Below are positions 7,349 to 16,625 of a stretch of DNA of 22,436 nt, piece after piece. This DNA is from Acidilobaceae archaeon UBA158 (GTDB taxonomy: Archaea; Thermoproteota; Thermoprotei_A; Sulfolobales; Acidilobaceae): the NCBI GenBank assembly GCA_002506595.1, contig DAXV01000060.1, positions 6,833-29,268 of the forward strand, in the 5' to 3' direction. The notes under the pieces are model-generated. The model was not told the DNA's origin. It worked only from the letters and a program-made list of their open reading frames with translations, and did no database searches. Position 1 is the first letter of the stretch, and each line of letters begins with the position of its first letter. Made by a program: the position numbers and the translations under genes.

Positions 7349-7373
7349 CATTTATAATAAATATTTATAAATG
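7349..7373. promoter_or_regulatory. Promoter-overlapping inverted repeat, 9-bp arms
   Basis: Arms CATTTATAA (7349-7357) and TTATAAATG (7365-7373) are exact reverse complements with a 7-bp spacer. The minus-strand sequence includes TATA-like TTTATAAATA (about 7372-7363), so this probably contains the core promoter of the flavin reductase gene. Being made almost only of A/T, part of the symmetry may be chance. It lies two bases from the stronger 11-bp repeat. Confidence 0.45.
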
Positions 7374-7374
7374 G

Positions 7375-9861
7375 CTAAAGTTCAGAAGAATCTATACCTT
7401 TATTGTAGTTCTCATCTATCTTATAATAATGATAAGATAATTTAGATACTCCCATCTTAACTATTTTTTCTGCTTTATCTAATGATACTCTCATTTCTTT
7501 GCTTACTTCTCTCCAATTTCTTCCTTGCAATACTTTTAATATCAAAGCCTTTTTTTCTATATCATTTAACAATTCATTATTTAATGGTAACATTTTAAAA
7601 TAACTGTTTACTATTTTGAATATAATATCATTTGTAGTTTCATATGTCATGGTTCCATATAAATAAGCCCATAGTCTTTGCTTTTCTATTTCGCTCAGAT
7701 TAATGATATTATATTCAATAGGAATTGAATTTAACAATGCAATTGCCAACTCTGGTTCCATAGTTTTGTATGTATCATATAAACTATATATAAGCTTATT
7801 TTTGAATATGTTGATAATGATGTTTTGTATTTTCTTTGCCTTTTCAGTTAATGGCTTTAATACCAATACTGTATATTCTCCGCTGATAGGATTTCTATCG
7901 GGACTCATGTGAATTATTGGAAATCCATTTTTTGCCCAAAAATTGGCTAGTTCTAAATTGATTCCAAAACCGCTACCAATCCAATCAAGTTTTTTATCTA
8001 TACCTTCATTTTCAATAAACGATAATAATTTACTTCCTAATCCCTTATTTTGTAACATAGGATGCGTTGCAATTCTTACAATCCTCCATCCCTTTAATGT
8101 TCCAAAATCAACTATTCTATAATGTTTAATTATCCTATCAGGTATTATATTTCCTTTAGTTTTATCTTCTAATAATAAGGATTTGCAGAATTCATAATTT
8201 AATCCTCCTTCTTCAGCTATTAATGAAGCTGAAACAACCTTTCCTTTAGATGTTTTTATTGCTCTTATAATATAATGAGGAGCATCAGCTATTAATGCTA
8301 AATCATCAGGCTCATTTCTATAATGAGCCTGAACATATATACCAAATATTTGTCTCAGCAATTGTTCATCTTTAAAGAATAAATCTTCTGGCTTTACAAT
8401 TAAATAACTTAATTTATCGTTATTTATATCATTTAAATCATTATTATCGATATCTGCAGGTTCTGCATCTAAAAGTAAAACATCAAATAGCCATTTTTCT
8501 ATAGGATCATTTTCTGCATATCTAATAGGAGTTATCATTTCTAATAATTTTAACTCAGTATTTTCATCTTTTTTCAGGTAATTTAAAAACCTAAAGCTAA
8601 ATCCTCTTCCTGCACCCTCATAACCGTGTAAAGTTGAGGCAATCAAAATCTTTTTATGATATTGCCATAGCTTAATAAGTATAGTAACAGGGAGTCCGCT
8701 TGCCTCATCTATAGCCAATATATCGCATGGCTCTTCTATAGCATCTTTAGGTTCCAAATAAGATATCGTAAAGTTTTCTCCATAAATACCATATATGTAG
8801 CCTTCTTTGTTTCTATCAACTTTTATTTTTAGATTTTGTCTTTCTATTCCTTTGATTGCTAATTCCATAAGGCTTTGAGTGTTTTCAAGACTTGGAGAAG
8901 TAACTATAATCTTAACTCTTTTCTTGTCTTCAGATAATGCCTTTATCAGACCTGATATACTTAGGCCTATTGCACAGCTTTTTCCTCTACCCCTATTTGC
9001 TGTGACAACGATAACTTTCTTCTTTTCTGTAAATTCCTTTAATGATTCGCTTTCTTTTATTACGTTTATTTGATCTTGGGTTAAAGCCAATTCATAAATT
9101 TCTTTAGGAAAAATTATATCTTTTGGAATCTCTATTTTAGTTTCTTTAGGCATTTCATATGATAATTCCGGGTCATTAAGCAATTTATCATTATCAGCAT
9201 CATAAACAAACATATTTTCTTTATGATCTAAAATTTTTTTCTTAAACCACGTTATAAAAATATTTCTTGGCTTATCATAGTTCGGAACTATAAGATTTCT
9301 TTTGAATAATGTTACCTTATTATCCCAATTATCCCATGAAGGAGCTTGTAATATTAATAAGCCTCCTTTTTCTATTAATCCTGAAATGATACCTATATAA
9401 TTGGGCCTTAAATCTTCTAATAGATCAATTACTGCGCCCTGAAATGTTTGACCTAAAAGTTTTCTTGAATCTTCAATTCTATAAATTGATAGTTTTGATT
9501 TACCTCCTCTTTCTTTAATTAATTTTTTTGCTATCTCTTTTTTTAATTTAGACCCATCACTATAATCATAAAATACATATAAGAAATTTATATTTTTCAT
9601 AATTTGTTCTTCTCTTAAAACATTTTCATAGAATAATATCAATTTAGAAGTTAATATACCAACTTTTTCTTGGTCATCTCCACTTATAACTATCATAATC
9701 CTTTTCTTGGTTTTCATTGCTAAGGTTATTGCATTTCTTAAAATCCTCAATAATCTTAAGAAATTAACTGGCATTTCGAAATTTGGTTCATATGTTAATT
9801 CTTCTGCTTTCTTCTTTATTATTTCTTTTGTATCTTGCCTTTCTGTTAGTTCTTCATCCAT
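7375..9861 (-). CDS. tmcA: tRNA(Met) cytidine acetyltransferase TmcA
   Basis: TmcA/NAT10-family enzyme that uses ATP and acetyl-CoA to make N4-acetylcytidine. It acts on the tRNA-Met wobble position in bacteria, and on many tRNA and rRNA sites in some archaea. An N-terminal DUF1726-like domain is followed by an RNA-helicase-like ATPase with Walker A TANRGRGKS (about residues 288-296), Walker B ILAIDEA, then a GNAT domain with acetyl-CoA loop RIATHPMLQNKGLGSKLL, and a C-terminal helical RNA-binding part. I chose ATG 9861 (828 residues) because GGAGG lies eight bases upstream; the frame extends nine codons further to a TTG at 9888 without an SD. The C-terminal region (ILKVLQGRNWREVSKEM) resembles a helix-turn-helix segment. 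The gene is 80 bases upstream of the flavin reductase. Confidence 0.95.
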   Translation of the reverse strand: MDEELTERQDTKEIIKKKAEELTYEPNFEMPVNFLRLLRILRNAITLAMKTKKRIMIVISGDDQEKVGILTSKLILFYENVLREEQIMKNINFLYVFYDYSDGSKLKKEIAKKLIKERGGKSKLSIYRIEDSRKLLGQTFQGAVIDLLEDLRPNYIGIISGLIEKGGLLILQAPSWDNWDNKVTLFKRNLIVPNYDKPRNIFITWFKKKILDHKENMFVYDADNDKLLNDPELSYEMPKETKIEIPKDIIFPKEIYELALTQDQINVIKESESLKEFTEKKKVIVVTANRGRGKSCAIGLSISGLIKALSEDKKRVKIIVTSPSLENTQSLMELAIKGIERQNLKIKVDRNKEGYIYGIYGENFTISYLEPKDAIEEPCDILAIDEASGLPVTILIKLWQYHKKILIASTLHGYEGAGRGFSFRFLNYLKKDENTELKLLEMITPIRYAENDPIEKWLFDVLLLDAEPADIDNNDLNDINNDKLSYLIVKPEDLFFKDEQLLRQIFGIYVQAHYRNEPDDLALIADAPHYIIRAIKTSKGKVVSASLIAEEGGLNYEFCKSLLLEDKTKGNIIPDRIIKHYRIVDFGTLKGWRIVRIATHPMLQNKGLGSKLLSFIENEGIDKKLDWIGSGFGINLELANFWAKNGFPIIHMSPDRNPISGEYTVLVLKPLTEKAKKIQNIIINIFKNKLIYSLYDTYKTMEPELAIALLNSIPIEYNIINLSEIEKQRLWAYLYGTMTYETTNDIIFKIVNSYFKMLPLNNELLNDIEKKALILKVLQGRNWREVSKEMRVSLDKAEKIVKMGVSKLSYHYYKIDENYNKGIDSSEL

Positions 9862-10138
9862 TTTCTTTCCTCCATTAAATATAGTCAAAAATAAATAATA
9901 AACTCTAATTATTATTTTTGTATTTTAGGATATAACGTATATTGATGTTATTCTTAAACCTTAAGTTTATTTTTAGGAATAATTCTTTTATATATAATCT
10001 AACATTAAGAAAAGTCTATAATTTTTATATACAATTTTAACAAATCCTTTATGATTTTTTAAAATTTTCAATTAATATAAAAATTATAACAAAAAAATTT
10101 TAAAAGGTCTCCTTTCACTTTCTGAAATATGGGGTTGG
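9862..10138. promoter_or_regulatory. Divergent promoter region of tmcA and PEP synthase gene
   Basis: This 277-bp gene-free stretch is very AT-rich. On the plus strand TATA-like runs occur at about 9988-10001 (TTTTATATATAA) and 10021-10035 (TTTTTATATACA). A short perfect inverted repeat, AAAGG (10103-10107) and CCTTT (10111-10115) with a TCT loop, lies in the presumed 5' leader of the PEP synthase gene. GGGG at 10131 can serve as its SD. No open frame or RNA gene is supported. Confidence 0.4.
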
Positions 10139-12541
10139 GTGGTGGAAGAAGTTCCTTATGTTTTATGGCTTGATGAAATAAAAGATGCTAATATTGGCCT
10201 ATTGGGAGGTAAAGCCAAAGGTTTAGTAGAACTAATAAAGTATAATTTCCCAGTTCCTCCAGGATTTGTTATAACATCAGAAACTTATAACTATTTTATT
10301 AAGAAAACCGGTTTGAAAGATTACCTTAATGATGTTATAAAGAAAATAAAATCATTAAAGCCCTCAGAGTTAGAAAAAATAAGCAATGAAATATCAGAAA
10401 GGTTTCAATCTGAACCCATGCCTGATGAAATAAAAGATTTAATAGAACAATCTTATTTAAACTTGGGTAAGAGGTTAGGTATAGAAAATCCGAGAGTTGC
10501 TGTAAGGAGTAGTGCAACATTAGAAGATGTTGCTGATGCTAGCTTTGCTGGAATTCAAGATACATATCTTAATGTACAAGGTATTGAAGAACTAATAAAA
10601 TATGTAAAAATGGTATGGGCTAGTATATGGACTTCAAGAGCATTAGTTTACAGAGAAAGCTTAGGTATGGACCATAGCAATGTATCAATTGCAGTTATAG
10701 TACAAAAAATGGTCAATAGCAAGAGTTCTGGAGTTATGTTTACAGTTCACCCAGCTACTGGGGAAACAAATAAAATAGTAATCGAATCTTCATGGGGATT
10801 AGGAGAATTAATAGTTGGAGGCATAGTAACTCCTGATAGCTTTGTGTTAGATAAAGAGACATTAAATATAATAGAAAGAAGGATTTCTGTAAAGAAGACA
10901 GGTAGATTTTATGATCCAGTTAAAAGAACAAATGTAGATATTGAGTTATTAGAAAATCCAGAAGATTATCCAAGCGGACCTCTATATGATTTGCTCAAAA
11001 TGTTTGGAGTATCATCTAAATTACCATCATTGGATGATAATGAAATAAAATATTTAGCAGAAATTGCTAAGAAAGCAGAAGCAGCTTTTAATCATGCTTT
11101 AGATATGGAATGGGCTGTTGATATGGATTTAACTTTTCCATATAATATTATGGTAGTCCAAGCAAGATTTGAAACTGTTTGGTCAAGAAAAAATGGAGCG
11201 AAAGGTAATAAAGAAGGGGAAATTTTAACAAGAGGTTTACCTGCAAGTCCAGGTGTTGCAAGCGGCTATGCAAAAGTAATAAAGACAGTTAATGAAGCGG
11301 CTGAAAAAATGAAAGAAGGAGATGTTTTGATAACAAAAATGACAGATCCCGATTGGGTACCATACATGAAAATTGCGTCAGCAATAATTACTGATGAAGG
11401 AGGAATGACTGCACATGCTGCTATAGTTGCCAGAGAATTAGGAAAGCCTGCTGTTGTTGGTACTGGTAATGCAACTAATGTAATAAAAGATTCCATGCCT
11501 GTAACAGTTGATGGAAGTAGAGGAGTTGTAACTTATGGTATAACACAAAATAAAGAGAAGAGTAAAAAAGAGAAAGAGGGAGAAAAAATTAGCCTTGAAT
11601 TCTTAGCAGATCTTTACCCTGTTACTGGGACAAAGATTTATATGAATTTAGGGGAGCCTGATGAAATAGATAGATACGTTAATTTACCATTCGATGGAAT
11701 AGGATTAATGAGGGTTGAATTCATTATATCAAGTAAGATAGGATATCATCCTTTATATTTAATTGATCAAGGAAAACCAGAAATATTTATTGATGGATTA
11801 GCAGATGGAATAGCAAAGGTTGCAGCAGCAATATCACCAAGACCATTAGTTGTTAGATTTAGCGACTTTAAGACTAATGAGTATAGCAGGCTTAAAGGAG
11901 GGGAAAAATATGAGCCATCAGATGAAAGGAATCCAATGATTGGTTGGAGAGGCGTTTCTAGGTATATACAAAAGCCCTACGAACCAGCATTTAGACTTGA
12001 AGTAAGAGCTATTAAAAAAGTAAGAGAAGAGATGGGATTGAAGAATGTGTATGTTATGTTCCCGTTCGTTAGAACTACTTGGGAATTGGAAAGAGCAATG
12101 AAAATTATGGAAGAAGAAGGATTAAGAAGGGGAAAGGACTTTAAAGTGTGGATTATGGTCGAAGTACCTAGTACAGTTATTTTGGCAGAAGAATTTGCTA
12201 AAATGGTTGATGGATTTAGTGTTGGAAGTAATGACTTAACACAATTAACATTAGGTGTAGATAGGGATAGTTCATTATTGGCTAAAATGGGTTATTTTGA
12301 TGAAAGAGATCCAGCAGTTTTGAAATCAATAGGCATGTTAATAGACGCAGCTCATAAATATAATGCAACAGTAAGCATTTGTGGTCAAGCACCAAGTGTA
12401 TACCCTGAAATAGTAGAAAATTTGGTCAGAAAAGGAATAGATTCAATAAGTGTTAATCCTGATGCAGTAATTAGAGTAAGAAGACAAGTAGCAAGTGTAG
12501 AGAGGAGAATTTTGGTAGAGAATAGCATTAAAAGACCTTAA
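10139..12541 (+). CDS. ppsA: Phosphoenolpyruvate synthase (pyruvate, water dikinase)
   Basis: Converts pyruvate, ATP and water to phosphoenolpyruvate, AMP and phosphate, the entry step of gluconeogenesis. The N-terminal ATP-grasp domain starts with GGKAKGLVEL and contains VAVRSSATLEDVADASFAG (about residues 120-138). The swivelling phosphohistidine domain holds DEGGMTAHAAI with catalytic His426. The C-terminal PEP/pyruvate barrel has GLMRVEF, MVEVPS, GSNDLTQLTLGVDRD and the catalytic cysteine C748 in SICGQAPS. At 800 residues the protein is full length. The start is GTG at 10139 (or 10142) behind GGGG. Its TAA overlaps the stop of the convergent gene by four bases. A 5' inverted repeat may be regulatory. 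Confidence 0.97.
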   Translation: MVEEVPYVLWLDEIKDANIGLLGGKAKGLVELIKYNFPVPPGFVITSETYNYFIKKTGLKDYLNDVIKKIKSLKPSELEKISNEISERFQSEPMPDEIKDLIEQSYLNLGKRLGIENPRVAVRSSATLEDVADASFAGIQDTYLNVQGIEELIKYVKMVWASIWTSRALVYRESLGMDHSNVSIAVIVQKMVNSKSSGVMFTVHPATGETNKIVIESSWGLGELIVGGIVTPDSFVLDKETLNIIERRISVKKTGRFYDPVKRTNVDIELLENPEDYPSGPLYDLLKMFGVSSKLPSLDDNEIKYLAEIAKKAEAAFNHALDMEWAVDMDLTFPYNIMVVQARFETVWSRKNGAKGNKEGEILTRGLPASPGVASGYAKVIKTVNEAAEKMKEGDVLITKMTDPDWVPYMKIASAIITDEGGMTAHAAIVARELGKPAVVGTGNATNVIKDSMPVTVDGSRGVVTYGITQNKEKSKKEKEGEKISLEFLADLYPVTGTKIYMNLGEPDEIDRYVNLPFDGIGLMRVEFIISSKIGYHPLYLIDQGKPEIFIDGLADGIAKVAAAISPRPLVVRFSDFKTNEYSRLKGGEKYEPSDERNPMIGWRGVSRYIQKPYEPAFRLEVRAIKKVREEMGLKNVYVMFPFVRTTWELERAMKIMEEEGLRRGKDFKVWIMVEVPSTVILAEEFAKMVDGFSVGSNDLTQLTLGVDRDSSLLAKMGYFDERDPAVLKSIGMLIDAAHKYNATVSICGQAPSVYPEIVENLVRKGIDSISVNPDAVIRVRRQVASVERRILVENSIKRP

Positions 12542-13032
12542 AAATTAACATCAACATAATTTTCTTCATCGGGAGTAAAAGATCCTGTTTTTTCTAATGT
12601 ATCAAATACTTCGTTTATTTCTTTTTCATCACCATTAATAAATAATATACCTATTTCATTTTCTTCCATAATATTTCCTAAATAAAGATACGCTGAAGTA
12701 GTTAACGTACCTTTCTTTGAATAGAAGACTAATAGATTATAAGATGATTTATCCAAAATGTTTAAAATCATTTCAATATCTCTCATACTCTCAATAGCTT
12801 TTATTTTATATTTTGGAGGATATGTTATTATAAATGATTTAGAATTTTTTAATGAAACTTTAATTATATCCTTTTCTATATTTATTATTTCAGGATTTCT
12901 TTCTTTTAATGTATTAACAATTTTTTTAATTTCCTCTTTAACCATATTTGGATCATATTTACTTTTTTCTTTGTTTGCTTCCTGAATTAAATTGTTATGA
13001 ATTTCTTCAATTCCTATTACTTCTATTGACAT
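12538..13032 (-). CDS. Hypothetical protein downstream of alpha-mannosidase
   Basis: I do not recognise this 164-residue protein. It begins with MSIEVIGIEEIHNNLIQEA, has a helical charged stretch at residues 28-50, then alternating strands and helices (IIKVSLKNSKSFIITYPPKYK, NLLVFYSKKG, IGILFINGDEKEINEVFD), suggesting a compact alpha/beta fold. No cysteines, signal peptide or membrane segment are present, so it is probably a soluble cytoplasmic protein. The ATG follows GGTG at a good distance. It lies 30 bases after the alpha-mannosidase stop, so the two are probably cotranscribed, but this does not show a shared function. Its stop overlaps that of ppsA. Confidence 0.78.
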   Translation of the reverse strand: MSIEVIGIEEIHNNLIQEANKEKSKYDPNMVKEEIKKIVNTLKERNPEIINIEKDIIKVSLKNSKSFIITYPPKYKIKAIESMRDIEMILNILDKSSYNLLVFYSKKGTLTTSAYLYLGNIMEENEIGILFINGDEKEINEVFDTLEKTGSFTPDEENYVDVNF

Positions 13033-13062
13033 TTTGCACCATCTGCTTAATTCCTAATACAT

Positions 13063-15984
13063 TTACACCTTTTTCAAAATAAAGGTTTTTATTTCATAGG
13101 GTTTGAAACATGTTTTAACCTCTTTATAATTATTTTCAGTTTCAATTAAGTTTGTTTCTCCCGCAATAATAAATCCATTTAATTTTAATTCTGGGCAAAC
13201 ATTTTTTCCATAAGTTTCCCATAATCTTAATATTATATCTCCTCTTTCTCCTTTTTTCAATGAGCCAAACATTATAACGCTAGGATCTATTTCAATAAAG
13301 CTATTATCATTAGACCTACCTTTTATTGATATGAGAGGATTATTCAATTCCATTGCAATTTTTGGTATTAATGCTTCTCTCCAAGTATTTTTATGGGGAA
13401 CTATCCAATACTTTATATTTTGTTTTCCTCTATCTAATTTTGGATTTGGAAAAAGCGGTGACCTCATTAAAGATAAACCTAATTTATTTGAGTTTACATT
13501 ATATCCTTGTCTACCAATATTAATTATAGAAATTCCATAATCTGGATCATAAAGATCTGTCCATTTCCACATAGGTACTTCAAATTTTGCTCTATCCCAG
13601 GTATTACTTGGCATGGTGGGCCTTTGTATGACTCCATAAGGTATTTCTGCATGATTATATTGACCCATAATATTTCCATCAATAATTATTTTAAGAAGCT
13701 TTAAGTTCTCATTCCAATTTACTTCATGATTTATTTCTATAATGTTTTTTCCTTTATATATACATATCTTTGTTTTTATAAGAGATGTATTAAAATTATT
13801 TTCAAAGGTCATGCAGCTTTTTAATATACCTTTTTCTGTCAAGATCAATTTATTTAATGGTATATTATCACATACCCTACTATAACTTTCATCAATATCC
13901 CAACCATCGAATTTTTCTGGCATATCTTCACATATTGTTAAATAGATATCATTTATAGCAAACCTTTTGTTTTCTTTATCATATATTTTAATTTTATTAT
14001 CTTCAGCTTTTATTATAAAGTATTCATTTTCTATGAATTTATCATTTGATGTTTCTGTATTAAATTGTGTTGAGCAATTACCTATCTCATAAGAGTTATA
14101 GCCTGAAGGATTCACTTTAATTTCAGTTAAATATTTATCTTCATATTTTTGGCAAACTTTTCCTTTTAATGGATAATCCGTTTCAATTATTTCATTTCTT
14201 TCCCATGGTAAGTAATTGAAAAAGGTTATGTAATTCTTATCGTTTATTATCATTTCTTTAAGCATTGAAATTAGATTGTCATTAATTTCTTTTTTCATTT
14301 TTTCAAGCTCATTAATTATATTATTATATACAGGCTGAGTAACGGTTGCAGACATTGCATCATGAAATTCTGATTCCAATAATTTTAACCAATAATTCTC
14401 TGTATTTATCTCTTTGTTAAATAATACAGCCCATGTTTCTAGTTGAATCAAATTCATCTCATTTTCTCTTATAAGTTGTTTTAATTTTATCCCATTCGTG
14501 TAAACTCCTCTATGTGTTTCTAAATAAAGCTCACCATTCCATACTGGTAATAAATTAATGGATTCTTTTATTAGATTCATATGAGTTTCTGGAGATACTA
14601 ATACTAATTTAGGTAATCCAGGGAAATTTCTATATGTTTCAAATCTTTTAAGCATAAGCCAAGTTGGTCCCCCTCCCCCATCTCCATGACCAAATACAAG
14701 AAATGCAGGTAAATCTTTGATTTCATGATCTTTCCATGCATTTACTAGTTGATTTGGAGATAAATCACTACCATATGTTGGATAATTAATTGACGGTATT
14801 TCTGTTGAATCAATACCTCTCCATATAAATACAGAGTATGGGAATTTGTTTATAGAGTTCCAATATAGTTTATGCGTATAAAATCCTTTTATTCCTGATT
14901 TTTTCATTATTTGAGGTAATTGTGCAGAAAATCCAAAGGAGTCTGGTAGCCAACCTATATTTGCTATCTTGTTAAATTCCTTCAATAAAAATCTCTGTCC
15001 ATATAAAAATTGCCTAACTAAAGATTCTCCACCAGGCAAATTTGTATCGCTTTCAACCCACATGCCTCCCAATAATATTAATCTATTCTCTGAAACATAT
15101 TTCTTAACTTCTTCATAAAGTTCTGGATAGTAGTCTTTGATCCATTTTAAATACACTACATTTGAAATTCCATATTTTAAATACTCATTGTTTTTTATCA
15201 ATGAAATAACATTTGATATATTTCTATAAACCTTCTGTTTAGTTACATTGACATCCCAAAGCCATGTAAAGTCAATGTGTGCATGAGAAATCAAATCTAA
15301 AATACCTACTGGTCCAAACTTATTCCTAAGTCTGTCTAAACCATCTTCTAAAATTTCTTTAGCTTTTTTAGCTTCATCTTTAAGTTTATTATAATCCATA
15401 TTGGATGAATCAATATTTTTTATATTTTCATAATCTTCTAAGTTTAACAGATACCAAGGAGCTTTTATTAATTGGGTTTTCAAAGCTATATCTAATTTGT
15501 CTCCACTTATTGAAATAGATTTTATTTGATCAAGAGATTCATTAAGGATTTTTAATAATTCAGAAGAAATATCTTTTAATACCTTAGAAGCATCGTTAAC
15601 AAGCTTTGCTTTAATTAAATAATCAAATGTTAATGGTTCAAAATATATCAAATATATTTTATTTATTGAAATGTTCTTTTCTCCCAATAAACCTACAAAT
15701 GAGGGGCATAATTTAATTAGACCTGATTTAGTTGCCTTAATCCATTTTCCATCAGTGACTTCTTTACTTCCATAAATTGCATATCTCTCGTTATCAATTT
15801 CTAGGGTGCCTTCTCCATCTATATCTATAAATAGCCATGGATCTCCCTTGTTATTATCTATAGATAAATTATAGCATAAGCATGATTCGCATTCTTTTTT
15901 GTCGATTTCGCTATAATCAATTATAGAATTTGTATATAAATAAAACAATTTGACATCTATTGATCCTGAATCTCTTATATTCAA
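13063..15984 (-). CDS. GH38 alpha-mannosidase
   Basis: A zinc-dependent retaining alpha-mannosidase of glycoside hydrolase family 38, of the cytosolic MAN2C1-like branch. It should release mannose from alpha-mannosides such as N-glycans. The N-terminal 220 residues form the usual beta/helical leader. The catalytic domain has HAHIDFTWLW with zinc ligands H236 and D238, WVESDTNLPGGESLVRQ, and WLPDSFG with the nucleophile D348, which also binds zinc. The late zinc histidine is in SEFHDAMSAT. Beta-sandwich domains fill the C-terminal half. No signal peptide is seen, so it acts inside the cell. The 973-residue length is normal. Start is TTG 15984, about 12 bases after the predicted transcription start, with at most a weak AGGG SD. 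Sulfolobus has a characterised homologue. Confidence 0.93.
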   Translation of the reverse strand: MNIRDSGSIDVKLFYLYTNSIIDYSEIDKKECESCLCYNLSIDNNKGDPWLFIDIDGEGTLEIDNERYAIYGSKEVTDGKWIKATKSGLIKLCPSFVGLLGEKNISINKIYLIYFEPLTFDYLIKAKLVNDASKVLKDISSELLKILNESLDQIKSISISGDKLDIALKTQLIKAPWYLLNLEDYENIKNIDSSNMDYNKLKDEAKKAKEILEDGLDRLRNKFGPVGILDLISHAHIDFTWLWDVNVTKQKVYRNISNVISLIKNNEYLKYGISNVVYLKWIKDYYPELYEEVKKYVSENRLILLGGMWVESDTNLPGGESLVRQFLYGQRFLLKEFNKIANIGWLPDSFGFSAQLPQIMKKSGIKGFYTHKLYWNSINKFPYSVFIWRGIDSTEIPSINYPTYGSDLSPNQLVNAWKDHEIKDLPAFLVFGHGDGGGGPTWLMLKRFETYRNFPGLPKLVLVSPETHMNLIKESINLLPVWNGELYLETHRGVYTNGIKLKQLIRENEMNLIQLETWAVLFNKEINTENYWLKLLESEFHDAMSATVTQPVYNNIINELEKMKKEINDNLISMLKEMIINDKNYITFFNYLPWERNEIIETDYPLKGKVCQKYEDKYLTEIKVNPSGYNSYEIGNCSTQFNTETSNDKFIENEYFIIKAEDNKIKIYDKENKRFAINDIYLTICEDMPEKFDGWDIDESYSRVCDNIPLNKLILTEKGILKSCMTFENNFNTSLIKTKICIYKGKNIIEINHEVNWNENLKLLKIIIDGNIMGQYNHAEIPYGVIQRPTMPSNTWDRAKFEVPMWKWTDLYDPDYGISIINIGRQGYNVNSNKLGLSLMRSPLFPNPKLDRGKQNIKYWIVPHKNTWREALIPKIAMELNNPLISIKGRSNDNSFIEIDPSVIMFGSLKKGERGDIILRLWETYGKNVCPELKLNGFIIAGETNLIETENNYKEVKTCFKPYEIKTFILKKV

Positions 15985-16032
15985 TTTTTAACCCTAAATA
16001 TGAAATAGTAAAATAAGATTTTATATCCTTAC
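15985..16032 (-). promoter_or_regulatory. Probable alpha-mannosidase promoter
   Basis: In this 48-bp gap the minus strand reads GGATATAAAATC (16028-16017), a good archaeal TATA box. A start 25-27 bp downstream falls near 15996, leaving a leader of about 12 bases before the TTG. The gene therefore probably has its own promoter and is not simply read through from the nicotinamidase gene. Confidence 0.5.
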
Positions 16033-16560
16033 TTAAATTATTTTATTTAATTCTTCTGAATACACGATTTCTGCATTATAGACTTTTTTATAGTAAATTT
16101 CCCAGTTTTTATCGATTCTTGCTGCTACAGCATCTTTTATTACATAAATTTTATATCCCCTAAAGAAAGCATCTGCAGCAGTGTGTCTAACACATATATC
16201 AGCATCTAGTCCAGCCAAGAAAACTGTATCAATTCCATTAGTTCTTAATAAATAATCCAAAGGAGTCTGGAAAAACGCACTATATGCATGTTTTTCTAGA
16301 ACAAAATCTTCTTTTTCAGGTTTTATTTCTTCGTATACGTTAGCTCCTTCAGTTCCTTTCATTGCATGAGGTCCCCATAATGGGATTTCAAAGTCATTAT
16401 AGTAATGGGAATCATTAACATAAAATATTGGATATTTCTTTGATCTAAATATATCTATTGCCTTTTTAGTTGGCTTTACTGTTGATATTGCTTCATCAGT
16501 TTTTAATGCACCAGAAATGAAGTCGTTTAGCATGTCAATTATTATTAAAGCAGGCTTCAC
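16033..16560 (-). CDS. pncA: Nicotinamidase (isochorismatase fold)
   Basis: Hydrolyses nicotinamide to nicotinate and ammonia in NAD salvage. The Asp-Lys-Cys catalytic triad is present: D9 in IIIDMLNDF, K90 in LEKHAYSAF and C123 in DADICVRHTA. The metal ligands known from the Pyrococcus enzyme are also in place as D50, H52 (NDSH) and H65 (GPHAMKGT). This metal set supports nicotinamidase over other isochorismatase-like hydrolases. At 175 residues the length is typical. It starts at GTG (16560) behind GGTGAG. It lies 65 bases downstream of hisS, with a TATA-like stretch between, so it may have its own promoter. Confidence 0.9.
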   Translation of the reverse strand: MKPALIIIDMLNDFISGALKTDEAISTVKPTKKAIDIFRSKKYPIFYVNDSHYYNDFEIPLWGPHAMKGTEGANVYEEIKPEKEDFVLEKHAYSAFFQTPLDYLLRTNGIDTVFLAGLDADICVRHTAADAFFRGYKIYVIKDAVAARIDKNWEIYYKKVYNAEIVYSEELNKII

Positions 16561-16625
16561 AATCTCACCAATAAAAACAGTTGTTCTCCAAGTTAATAAA
16601 ACTTTATCAATATATGTTAATAATT

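Noticed and set aside
9862..9888. Nine-codon N-terminal extension of tmcA from a TTG at 9888
   Set aside because: No SD precedes that TTG, whereas GGAGG stands at a good distance before ATG 9861; the added residues also resemble a translated leader containing the SD.
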